This document shows positions 8,723 to 16,724 of a DNA stretch of 64,000 nucleotides, piece after piece; positions within the stretch are counted from its first letter, which is position 1, and the number at the start of each line of letters is the position of its first letter. The notes under the pieces were generated by a model. It searched no databases, was not told the DNA's origin, and saw only the letters and a list, made by a program, of their open reading frames with translations. The translations under genes and the position numbers were made by a program. The stretch comes from Bradyrhizobium daqingense (GTDB lineage Bacteria > Pseudomonadota > Alphaproteobacteria > Rhizobiales > Xanthobacteraceae): the NCBI RefSeq assembly GCF_021044685.1, contig NZ_CP088014.1, forward strand, positions 3,148,001-3,212,000. Direction: 5' to 3'.

Positions 8723-9507
8723 CTCTGGCTGAAACTGTCACACATCCCGCGGCCGGCGCCGCGCTCGACATCGAGCAGGTTAGCCACGCCTTCGACATCG
8801 GCGGCACCGAGCTGCCGGTGCTCAGCGACGTCAGCATCTCGGTCGAGCCCGGCGAGTTCGTCGCGCTGCTTGGCCCCTCCGGCTGCGGCAAGTCGACCTT
8901 GCTGCGCCTGGTCGCCGGGCTCGACAAGCCCAAGGCGGGAAGGCTGCGGGAGGACGAGGACCGCATCCGAAGTCCGCATCCCTCGCGCGTCGTCGTGTTC
9001 CAGGATCCGACCCTGTTTCCCTGGCGGTCGGTCTGGGACAACGTCGCCCTGGGCCTCGAGGCCCAGGGCATTTTGAAGAGCCAGCGTCACCGCGTCGATG
9101 CCGCGCTGGACCTCGTCGGGCTGGCGTCGTTTCGCAACGCCTATCCGCACCAGCTCTCCGGCGGCATGGCGCAGCGCGTCGCGCTGGCGCGAGCGCTGGT
9201 CAATGATCCCAAGATCCTGATCCTCGACGAGCCGCTCGGCAAGCTCGACTCGCTCACCCGCATCATCATGCAGGCCGAGCTCGTCTCGCTCTGGCAGCGC
9301 AAGGGTTTCACCACGCTGTTGGTGACGCACGATGCCGAGGAGGCTCTGGTGCTCGCCAACCGCGTCATCGTGTTCAGCGACCGGCCGGCGCGGGTCAAGG
9401 CCGACATCCGCGTCGATCGGCCTTATCCGCGGCATCGCGGCGATCCATATCTCGCCGATCTGCGCCGCCAGATCCTCGGCCTCTTGGGACTGGACGCCAC
9501 ATGGTAA
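8716..9507 (+). CDS. ABC transporter ATP-binding protein (SsuB/TauB type)
   Basis: 263 residues. Walker A GPSGCGKST at 53-61, Q-loop in VVFQDPTLFPW, signature LSGGM at 147-151, Walker B ILILDEP, D-loop and switch histidine in LLVTHDAEEA. FPWRSVWDN after the Q-loop is characteristic of the nitrate/sulfonate/taurine importer ATPases. It starts inside the end of the permease gene and overlaps the next gene by 7 bases. Confidence 0.95.
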   Translation: MVALAETVTHPAAGAALDIEQVSHAFDIGGTELPVLSDVSISVEPGEFVALLGPSGCGKSTLLRLVAGLDKPKAGRLREDEDRIRSPHPSRVVVFQDPTLFPWRSVWDNVALGLEAQGILKSQRHRVDAALDLVGLASFRNAYPHQLSGGMAQRVALARALVNDPKILILDEPLGKLDSLTRIIMQAELVSLWQRKGFTTLLVTHDAEEALVLANRVIVFSDRPARVKADIRVDRPYPRHRGDPYLADLRRQILGLLGLDATW

Positions 9508-10673
9508 TTTCCGCAGCCACGGGTCGCACGGCCCACAGCGAGCCCGACTACATCGCGCGCGCCGAAGTGCTTGCCGAAGGCTTCGCCGTGCGCGCGGCCG
9601 AGCATGACCGTACCGGCAGCTTTCCATTCGAGAACTTTCGCGAGCTGTCTGAAGCAGGCCTGTTATCGTTGACGGTGCCCGCCGTTCATGGTGGCGCTGG
9701 TGCCGGCGCGCGATACACCGCGCGCGTCCTCGGCATCATCGGCAAGGCCGATCCGTCGACCGCGCTGGTGCTGTCGATGCACTACATCAATCATCTGGTG
9801 ATGGCGCGCAGCCCGACCTGGCCGGCGAAGCTGTCGCGCAAGTTGGCGCGCGAAAGCGTCGAGGGCCTCGCGCTGGTCAACGCGCTGCGGGTCGAGCCCG
9901 AGCTCGGCTCACCCGCCCGCGGCGGCCTGCCGGCGACGATCGCGCGGCGCACCGACACCGGCTGGCGGCTCACCGGCCACAAGATCTATTCGACGGGCTC
10001 GCCGATCCTGAAATGGTACCTAGTCTGGGCGCGGACCGACGAGGCCGAGCCGCGCGTCGGACAGTTCCTGGTGCCGGCGGGCCTGCCGGGCACGCGCATC
10101 GTCGAGACCTGGGACCATCACGGCCTGCGCGCTAGTGGCAGCCACGACGTCGTTTTCGACGACGTCGTGATCCCGCTCGATGCCGAAGTCGACGTGCGCA
10201 AGCCGGCCGATTGGCGCACGCTCGACGTCACGCAGGCGAGCGTTCACACGCTCTTCGTCGCCGCGATCTATGACGGCGTCGCCCGCGCCGCGCGCGACTG
10301 GTTGATCACCTTCCTCAAGCAGCGTGTTCCCGCCAGCCTCGGCGCACCGCTGGCGAGCCTGCCGCGGGCACAGGAGATCCTCGGCGGCATCGAGGCACGG
10401 CTCACGGTCGATGCGCGGCTGATAGATACGTTCGCGCGTGATTTCGATGACGGCGTCCAGCTCTCGGGAAGCGAGTCAAACGTCATCAAGCTCACCGTGA
10501 CGAACAATGCCGTCGCCGTGGTCGAGGACGCGCTGTCGCTCACCGGCAATCACGGCCTGTCCCGCACCAATCCGCTGGAGCGGCACTATCGCGACGTGCT
10601 GTGCGGGCGCGTGCACACGCCGCAGGACGATTCCACGCGCATCGGCCTCGGCCGCGCCGCATTGGGCCTCTAG
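9501..10673 (+). CDS. Acyl-CoA dehydrogenase-like flavoprotein (SfnB/DszC-like)
   Basis: 390 residues with the acyl-CoA dehydrogenase fold: N-terminal helical domain, the central beta-barrel (GHKIYSTGSPILKWYLVWA), and a C-terminal helical domain ending LSLTGNHGLSRTNPLERHYRD. Members found inside sulfonate or sulfone clusters (SfnB, DszC, and similar) are oxidases or monooxygenases rather than beta-oxidation enzymes. Its place between transporter and SsuD-like monooxygenase supports a role in organosulfur breakdown. Exact reaction unknown. Confidence 0.8.
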   Translation: MVISAATGRTAHSEPDYIARAEVLAEGFAVRAAEHDRTGSFPFENFRELSEAGLLSLTVPAVHGGAGAGARYTARVLGIIGKADPSTALVLSMHYINHLVMARSPTWPAKLSRKLARESVEGLALVNALRVEPELGSPARGGLPATIARRTDTGWRLTGHKIYSTGSPILKWYLVWARTDEAEPRVGQFLVPAGLPGTRIVETWDHHGLRASGSHDVVFDDVVIPLDAEVDVRKPADWRTLDVTQASVHTLFVAAIYDGVARAARDWLITFLKQRVPASLGAPLASLPRAQEILGGIEARLTVDARLIDTFARDFDDGVQLSGSESNVIKLTVTNNAVAVVEDALSLTGNHGLSRTNPLERHYRDVLCGRVHTPQDDSTRIGLGRAALGL

Positions 10674-10703
10674 CCTATCCGGAAAACAATCAGGGAGACG
10701 ATC

Positions 10704-11804
10704 ATGTCGATCGAGTTCATCGGCTTCATCAGCAACAACAATTCATCCGAGACCGTGGTCCGCGAAGGTCCGATGCTCAACCCCACCCACATCGAGACGG
10801 TGGCGAAGGCGCATGAGAATGCCGGCTTCGATCGCGCGCTGCTGGCGTTTCATTCGACCTCGCCCGACGCGCTCCAGGTTGCTCAGCACGTCCTGAATCA
10901 CACCTCGCGCCTCAACGTGCTGATCGCGCAGCGGCCCGGCTTCACTGCGCCCACGCTGCTGGCGCGGCAGTTTGCAGTGCTCGACCAGTTTTCGCGCGGC
11001 AGGGTGGCCCTGCACGTCATCACCGGCGGCAATGCCGCCGAGCTCAGGCAGGACGGCAACACGCTCGACGACAAGGACGAGCGTTACGCCCGCACATCCG
11101 AATTCCTCGACGTGCTCAAGCTGGAATGGACCAGCGACAAGCCGTTCACCTACAGAGGCAAGTACTACCAGGTCGAGAACGCGTTCTCGCAGGTGAAGCC
11201 GTATCGGCCGGAGGGCATCCGCGTCTATTTCGGCGGGGCCTCGGATGCGGCGATCGACGTCGCCGGCAAGCATGCCGACACCTTCGCGCTGTGGGGCGAA
11301 TCCTATGCGCAGGTGCGCGACGTCACCTCGCGCGTCCATAACGCAGCGGTCCGGCAGGGGCGGCCGACGCCGCGCTTCAGCCTGTCGGTTCGGCCGATCA
11401 TTGCGCCGACCGAGAAGCAGGCCTGGGAGAAGGCGGAAGAGATCTTGGCGCGCGCCACCGCGCTTCAGGACAAGACCGGCTATCGCAAGCCCGCGGACGG
11501 CCATGCCACCGCCGGTGCGCGGCGCCTGCTTGCGCTCGCCGATCAGGGCAGCCGCATCGACAAGCGGCTGTGGACCGAGATCGCAAAGCTCACCGGCGCC
11601 AACAGCAACACCACCGCACTCGTCGGCACGCCCGAGCAGGTCGCCGAAGTGTTCGGCGACTATTACGACCTCGGCATCAGCCACTTCCTGATCCGCGGCT
11701 TCGATCCGCTGATCGACGCCATCGAGTATGGCCGCGAGCTGATCCCGCTGACGCGGGAGATCGTCGCCAAGCGTCAGGCCGTGCGCGGCGAGGCCGCGGA
11801 ATGA
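10704..11804 (+). CDS. LLM-class FMNH2-dependent monooxygenase (SsuD-like)
   Basis: 366 residues, a bacterial-luciferase TIM barrel. RPGFTAPTLLARQFAVLDQ, SRGRVALHVITGGN and VYFGGASDAA correspond to conserved SsuD segments; SsuD cleaves alkanesulfonates to an aldehyde and sulfite with reduced FMN. A separate flavin reductase would be needed and none lies in the cluster. RBS AGGGAGA before the ATG. The end overlaps the next gene by ATGA (11801-11804). Related enzymes act on dimethylsulfone or aminocarboxylates, so the substrate is open. Confidence 0.85.
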   Translation: MSIEFIGFISNNNSSETVVREGPMLNPTHIETVAKAHENAGFDRALLAFHSTSPDALQVAQHVLNHTSRLNVLIAQRPGFTAPTLLARQFAVLDQFSRGRVALHVITGGNAAELRQDGNTLDDKDERYARTSEFLDVLKLEWTSDKPFTYRGKYYQVENAFSQVKPYRPEGIRVYFGGASDAAIDVAGKHADTFALWGESYAQVRDVTSRVHNAAVRQGRPTPRFSLSVRPIIAPTEKQAWEKAEEILARATALQDKTGYRKPADGHATAGARRLLALADQGSRIDKRLWTEIAKLTGANSNTTALVGTPEQVAEVFGDYYDLGISHFLIRGFDPLIDAIEYGRELIPLTREIVAKRQAVRGEAAE

Positions 11805-12739
11805 TCCGCCTCATGTTGGCCGGCGCGCTGCTGTTCGGTTCATTGGAGCTTGCAGCGGCGCAAACCACCTTGCGCGTGGGTGACCAGAAGGGCAATGCAC
11901 AGGCCGTGATGGAAGCGGCCGGCGTGCTCAAGGACGTTCCCTACAAGATCGAGTGGAAGGAGTTTCCGGCGGCAGCGCCCTTGCTCGAAGCGCTCAGCGC
12001 CGGTGCGATCGAGACCGGACTCGTGGGCGACGCGCCCTTCACCTTCGCCGCCGCTTCCGGCGCGCCGGTCAAGGCGATCGCCGCCATCCGGCAAACCCGC
12101 GAGGGCCTCGCGATCCTCGTGCCGGAGACTTCGTCGATCAAGAGCTTTGCCGATTTGCGCGGCAAGAAGATTGCAACGGGCCGCGGCTCGATCGGTCATC
12201 AGCTGATCCTCGCCGCGCTCGAGAAGAACGGCTGGGCTGCGAGCGACGTGCAAATTGCCTTCTTGGCGCCGTCGGATGCCAAGATCGCGTATACGCAAGG
12301 ATCCGTCGATGCCTGGTCGACCTGGGAGCCATATGTCAGCCAGGAAGAGGTGCTGTTCAAATCCCGCCGCATCATCACCTCGGAAGGCCTGACGCCGGGG
12401 CTAAGCTTCCAGGTCGCGCGGCCCGATGCGATCAGGGACAAGCGCGCGGAGCTGACGGACTTCATCCGCCGCCTCAGCGCGGCGCGGGCGTGGTCGCTGA
12501 ACAACATCGACAGCTATGCTGCGACCTGGGGCCGGCTGATGAACATCCCGACCGCCGTGCCGCAGAACTGGCTGTCGCGCGCCAAGATCCGCATTACGCC
12601 GATCGACGACGGCGTGGTCGCGGACGAGCAGAGCACGATCGATCTCTATTTCCGCTGGGGACTGATCAAGCGGAAGTTGGATGCAGCCGAGATCGTGGAT
12701 CGCTCCTTCACGGATGCGATTGCGAGGGCGGGGCTGTAG
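11801..12739 (+). CDS. ABC transporter substrate-binding protein, sulfonate type (third of the cluster)
   Basis: 312 residues; signal peptide ending ELAAAQ before TTLRVGDQKG. It shares the PYKIEWKEFPAAAPLLEAL and VDAWSTWEPYVS blocks with the protein at 5163-6143 and is its paralogue; the protein at 6619-7722 is more distant. It is translationally coupled to the monooxygenase (ATGA). One permease and ATPase with three binding proteins suggests several ligands converging on a single channel. Confidence 0.88.
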   Translation: MIRLMLAGALLFGSLELAAAQTTLRVGDQKGNAQAVMEAAGVLKDVPYKIEWKEFPAAAPLLEALSAGAIETGLVGDAPFTFAAASGAPVKAIAAIRQTREGLAILVPETSSIKSFADLRGKKIATGRGSIGHQLILAALEKNGWAASDVQIAFLAPSDAKIAYTQGSVDAWSTWEPYVSQEEVLFKSRRIITSEGLTPGLSFQVARPDAIRDKRAELTDFIRRLSAARAWSLNNIDSYAATWGRLMNIPTAVPQNWLSRAKIRITPIDDGVVADEQSTIDLYFRWGLIKRKLDAAEIVDRSFTDAIARAGL

Positions 12740-12747
12740 GCAGGCCT

Positions 12748-12885
12748 CGTGTCCCGGACGTGCTGCAGCGTGAAACGCTGCTGCGCAGAGCCGGGACCCA
12801 TGCTGCGCAGTGTGCTCGCGGTGAGATGGGCCCCGGGCTCAGCAGCGCACCACTGCGTGATGCGCTGCGTCCAGAGCACGAGATA
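12748..12885. repeat. Intergenic palindromic repeat element
   Basis: GTCCCGG (12751-12757) pairs with CCGGGAC (12791-12797), with an inner stem of GCAGCG and CGCTGC; a second, weaker copy of the same motifs follows (GGGCCCCGGGCTC ... GCTGCGTCCAGAGCACGAG). It lies after the end of the sulfonate operon. It belongs to a set of dispersed palindromes seen about ten times in the window. The remaining part of the gap, to 13068, has no gene I can support. Confidence 0.6.
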
Positions 12886-13068
12886 TCACAACCCTCTCAA
12901 GGCCTCGTGAGATGGAGAACAGCGCTTCCATAATGCGCGCATTCCTCGACGCTTTCCTTCCTCGTTCCGTGTCGCCGACAACACCCCTATTGCTATTTGC
13001 ACCACCTCCCTTGCAACGCGCCGCATCCCCTCAAAAATCAATCCGACGACCACATCGGGAGACCGGCC

Positions 13069-13914
13069 ATGGGCCTGCAAGAAGCAAAAATCGAGTCGCT
13101 TCCCTTCGTCACTGCCGAACTCAACTATCTCGCGCCTGTTACAGCCAAGCCGCGCACCTATGCCTTCGATCCGCCGCCGGGCGAGCCGAAGAGCACGGCG
13201 CTGCCGGAGCCGCATCAGGTGCCGATCTTCGATGCGCGGCTGATCGCGCAGAACTTCTCGCTCGATCGCGAAGGCTTCGCGCTGGTGCGCCATCCGACCC
13301 AGGTAAAAGATTTCTACAACGACGCCGAGGTGAGGGCGGTCTACTATCCCGCCGTCGAAGCATTCCTGCGCGCGACGCTGCGGGCCGACCGCGTCGTCAT
13401 CTTCGATCATACCGTGCGCAGGCGTGTCGAGGGCGCGGCGGACATCCGCGATGGCGGCCCACGCCAGCCCGCGACGCGCGTCCATGTCGACCAGACCGCA
13501 ATCTCCGGCGCCAACCGCGTGCGCGAGCATCTGCCCGAGGAAGCCGACGAGTTGCTGAAGGGCCGGGTGCAGGTGATCAACCTGTGGCGGCCGATCCGCG
13601 GTCCCTTGCGCGATTCGCCGCTGGCGATGGCCGACGGCACCACGGTCGCGCCTGATGATCTCGTCGCCTCGGATCTCATCTATCCAAATCGCCGCGGCGA
13701 GACCTATTCGGTGAAGTACAATCCGAACCATCGCTGGTTCTATTTTCCCGAGATGACCCCGGAAGAGGCGCTACTGCTGAAATGCTACGATTCCGTAACC
13801 GACGGCCGCACCCGGTTCGGGCCGCATACGGCGTTCGTGGATCCGACGACGCCACAAGATGCTGCGCCCCGCGAAAGCATCGAGGTGCGCACGCTGGTGT
13901 TCCATAAGCAGTAG
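13069..13914 (+). CDS. CmcJ/NvfI-like (asaB-type) non-heme oxygenase
   Basis: 281 residues. The sequence resembles the hydroxylase/desaturase family that includes fungal AsaB/CTB9 and streptomycete CmcJ: an N-terminal TAELNYLAP, then DHTVRRR near residue 120, RVHVDQTAIS with the His-x-Asp pair expected for an iron ligand set, VQVINLWRPIRGPL and a late WFYFPEMTPEEALLLKCYDS. CmcJ works with CmcI in cephamycin 7-alpha-methoxylation; AsaB-like enzymes act on small specialised metabolites. Here it stands alone upstream of a Gfo/Idh gene and the substrate is unknown. Start at 13069 follows GGGAGACC. Confidence 0.75.
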   Translation: MGLQEAKIESLPFVTAELNYLAPVTAKPRTYAFDPPPGEPKSTALPEPHQVPIFDARLIAQNFSLDREGFALVRHPTQVKDFYNDAEVRAVYYPAVEAFLRATLRADRVVIFDHTVRRRVEGAADIRDGGPRQPATRVHVDQTAISGANRVREHLPEEADELLKGRVQVINLWRPIRGPLRDSPLAMADGTTVAPDDLVASDLIYPNRRGETYSVKYNPNHRWFYFPEMTPEEALLLKCYDSVTDGRTRFGPHTAFVDPTTPQDAAPRESIEVRTLVFHKQ

Positions 13915-14033
13915 CAAAGGGCGATGGCACTGCTGCCCGCGCGCTCGGCATAATGCGCGCGGGCGTGGTGCGGGCCACAGTGGATTAGGACCGCGGGCGC
14001 GCTATATTGCCCCCAAACCGGGTGAGGGGCGCT

Positions 14034-15203
14034 ATGGCCAAAATCAGGGTGGGACTCGTCGGCTGCGGCTTCGTGTCGGAGCTGCACATGTATGCGTTCC
14101 GGCGCGTCTATGGCGTGGACGTCGAGGTTGCGGCGGTGGCCGCGCGCGGCGATCATGTCGTCGACTTCGCCGCCCGCCATGGCATCCCGCGCGTCTATCG
14201 CAGTTTTGCCGACCTGATCGCGGACGGCGAGATAGATGTCGTGGACATCTGCACCCCGCCCAATCTCCATGCCGAGATGATCATTGGCGCCATGCAGGCC
14301 GGCAAGCATGTCATCTGCGAAAAGCCCTTTGCCGGCTATTTCGGACGCGAGGGCGATGCGCAGCCGATCGGCAAGCATGTGCCGAAGGCGCTGATGTATG
14401 AGCGCGTGCTGGAGGAGATGCACGCGACGCGCGCCGCGATCGAGGGCACCGGGAAGCTCTTCATGTATGCTGAGGACTGGGTCTACACGCCCGCGGTGAC
14501 CAAGACCGCGGAGATCCTCAGAGCGACGAGGGACAAGATCCTGTTCATGAAGGGCGAGGAGAGCCACTCCGGATCGCACGCGGCCCACGCCGCGCAATGG
14601 GCCATGACCGGTGGCGGTTCGCTGATCCGCATGGGCTGTCATCCGCTCTCGGCCGTGCTGTATCTGAAACAGGTGGAAGCCAGGGCGCGCGGCGAGACCA
14701 TCCGCGTCGCCAGCGTCACCTGCGATGTCGGCAACGTCACCGCGGGGCTGAAGCCCGAAGAGCGGACTTACATCAAAGCCAATCCGGTCGACGTCGAGGA
14801 CTGGGGCACGCTCACCGCCACCTTCTCCGACGGCACCAAGGCGACCGTGTTCTCCGGCGACATGATCATGGGCGGGGTGCGCAATCTGATCGAGACCTAT
14901 ACGAGCGGCGGCTCGCTGTTCGCCAACATCACCCCGAACAACCATTTGATGACCTACCAGACCAGCGAGGAAAAGCTCGCGAGCGTCTACATCACCGAGA
15001 AGGTGGACCGCAAAACCGGCTGGCAATATGTCTGCCTCGAAGAGGAATGGACGCGCGGCTACTTGCAGGAGATCCAGGACTTCATGGAATGCGTGGCAAC
15101 CGGCCGCCAGCCGCTGTCGGACCTCGCGCTGGCCTATGAGACGATCAAGGTGAACTACGCCGGCTATTGGGCGGCGGAGGAGGGGAGACGGGTGGTGTTG
15201 TAG
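14034..15203 (+). CDS. Gfo/Idh/MocA-family NAD(P)-dependent oxidoreductase
   Basis: 389 residues. N-terminal Rossmann fold with VGLVGCGFVSELHM and the EKPF catalytic-lysine motif near residue 100, then the alpha/beta C-terminal domain (EDWVYTPAVTK, HAAQWAMTGGGSLIRMGCHP). It is somewhat longer than typical members because of an insert around residues 106-130. The start at 14034 follows GGTGAGGGG. Members oxidise sugars, inositols or related alcohols; nothing in the neighbourhood identifies the substrate. Confidence 0.85.
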   Translation: MAKIRVGLVGCGFVSELHMYAFRRVYGVDVEVAAVAARGDHVVDFAARHGIPRVYRSFADLIADGEIDVVDICTPPNLHAEMIIGAMQAGKHVICEKPFAGYFGREGDAQPIGKHVPKALMYERVLEEMHATRAAIEGTGKLFMYAEDWVYTPAVTKTAEILRATRDKILFMKGEESHSGSHAAHAAQWAMTGGGSLIRMGCHPLSAVLYLKQVEARARGETIRVASVTCDVGNVTAGLKPEERTYIKANPVDVEDWGTLTATFSDGTKATVFSGDMIMGGVRNLIETYTSGGSLFANITPNNHLMTYQTSEEKLASVYITEKVDRKTGWQYVCLEEEWTRGYLQEIQDFMECVATGRQPLSDLALAYETIKVNYAGYWAAEEGRRVVL

Positions 15204-15208
15204 GGGCT

Positions 15209-15246
15209 CTCTTACCCTCCCCTGGAGGCGCAGGGGAGGGTAAGAG
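15209..15246. terminator. Perfect 16-bp hairpin between convergent genes
   Basis: CTCTTACCCTCCCCTG (15209-15224), loop GAGGCG, CAGGGGAGGGTAAGAG (15231-15246). It lies between the + strand Gfo/Idh stop and the - strand binding-protein stop, with only short flanks and no T-run. It could terminate transcription in both directions or be a member of the dispersed repeat families. Confidence 0.55.
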
Positions 15247-15269
15247 CATCGTCGCCGCGCGCCGCCCTT

Positions 15270-16580
15270 CTACGCCCCGTAGGTCGATCCCTTTGGCAGC
15301 GGGAAGACCGGGTCCCTCGTACGGATGTTGGATGGCCACACCACCGAGATGTGCTCGCCGGCGTTCTGCATCACCACCGGTGTCGAGCGTTCGTTCTGCC
15401 CGGAGAGCGCCGTGCCGGGCGGGTAGAATTTTACGCCATAGCCCTGGATGGTGCCACCGGAGGGGATGTCGACGTCCAGCGCGGCCTTGCGGATGGCCTC
15501 GGGCTCGAAGCTGCCATACTTCTCCTTGGCAACCGGCAGCACATTGTTGAGCAGCACCCAGGTCTGATTGAAGCCCATCGAGCAGTGCGGCGGCACGTCG
15601 GTCGCGCCGGTCTTGGCCTTGTAGCGCGTGACCATTGCGTTGATCAGGTCGCCCATGCCGGGCGCGAGCTTGGCGGGATCGAGCAGCTGCGCCGGCACCG
15701 GATCGATGTTGCAGAAATTGTCGATGTCGGCGCCGAAGGTGGCGCGCAGCTTGTCGAGCTGGCTGTAGCCGGCGCCGGCGCCGAACAGCATCTTGAAACG
15801 CAGGCCGCTCTCGCGCGCCTGGCGCAGGAACAGGGTGATGTCGGGGTTGTAGCCGGCATGCGAGATCACGTCGGCCTTGGCCCGCTTGATCTTCGTCACC
15901 AGCACCGAGAGATCGGGCGCCGAGGCCGAGTAGCCCTCGCGCAGCACCACCGGGATGCCGGCCTCCTTGGCATAGGCCTCGTCGGCGGAGGCAACACCGA
16001 CGCCGTAAGGGCCGTCCTCGTGGATCAACGCGACCTTGACCTCCTTCGGGTCCATGCCGAGCTTGGCTTTTGCGTGCTCGTTGATGAAGCTTGCGAAGGC
16101 CTGTCCGTACTGATCTGAATGAATCTGCGCGCGGAAGACGTATTGCAGGTTCTTGTCCTTGAACACGGCGGTCGAGACCGCGGTCGTGATCCAGAGGATC
16201 TTCTTCTGCTGCTCCACCTTGGCGGCGAGCGGCACGGCGTGCGAGCTCGCATAGACGCCGTTGAGGATGTCGACCTTTTCCTGGTTGATCAGCCGCTCGG
16301 CCTCGTTGATCGCGACATCAGGCTTGCTCTGGGAGTCGGCGGCGACAGGCACGATCTTGGTCTTGCCGCCGATCCCGCCTTTCTCGTTGACGAGATCGAT
16401 GGCGATCTGCGCGCCGATCGAGGAGGCGACCGAACCACCGGCGGCGAACGGGCCGGTCAGATCGTAGACGACGCCGATGCGTAAGTTCTCGGCTTGCGCC
16501 TGGGCGCGTGTCCAATCGAGGCTGAGTGCGGCGGCGGCAGCCGCCGAGGTCTTCAGCAGCTGCCTGCGTGAAGTCGGCAT
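15270..16580 (-). CDS. ABC transporter substrate-binding protein, branched-chain amino acid (LivK/HAAT) type
   Basis: 436 residues. Tat-like N-terminus TSRRQLLKTSAAAAAALSL, then LRIGVVYDLTGPFAAGG, the type I periplasmic-binding fold (VNEKGGIGG, ASSHAVPLA, GYSASAPDLS). It captures amino acids, amides or aromatic acids for a Liv-type permease, but no permease or ATPase is adjacent, so it is an orphan here. The start at 16580 has GGAGGATAG directly upstream; the open frame goes eight codons further but without that site. Confidence 0.88.
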   Translation of the reverse strand: MPTSRRQLLKTSAAAAAALSLDWTRAQAQAENLRIGVVYDLTGPFAAGGSVASSIGAQIAIDLVNEKGGIGGKTKIVPVAADSQSKPDVAINEAERLINQEKVDILNGVYASSHAVPLAAKVEQQKKILWITTAVSTAVFKDKNLQYVFRAQIHSDQYGQAFASFINEHAKAKLGMDPKEVKVALIHEDGPYGVGVASADEAYAKEAGIPVVLREGYSASAPDLSVLVTKIKRAKADVISHAGYNPDITLFLRQARESGLRFKMLFGAGAGYSQLDKLRATFGADIDNFCNIDPVPAQLLDPAKLAPGMGDLINAMVTRYKAKTGATDVPPHCSMGFNQTWVLLNNVLPVAKEKYGSFEPEAIRKAALDVDIPSGGTIQGYGVKFYPPGTALSGQNERSTPVVMQNAGEHISVVWPSNIRTRDPVFPLPKGSTYGA

Positions 16581-16724
16581 CCTATCCTCCCTCTGAACAG
16601 TCATATGATCTTGCTTTTTGCGAAGTATGGAGAGGACGACGGCGGAAAGTCAACATCGCGAAAGTCGCGGGGGCGTCAGCCTCGTCGGCGAACGCAACTG
16701 CGAGATAAGGAGTGACGCAAGCGC

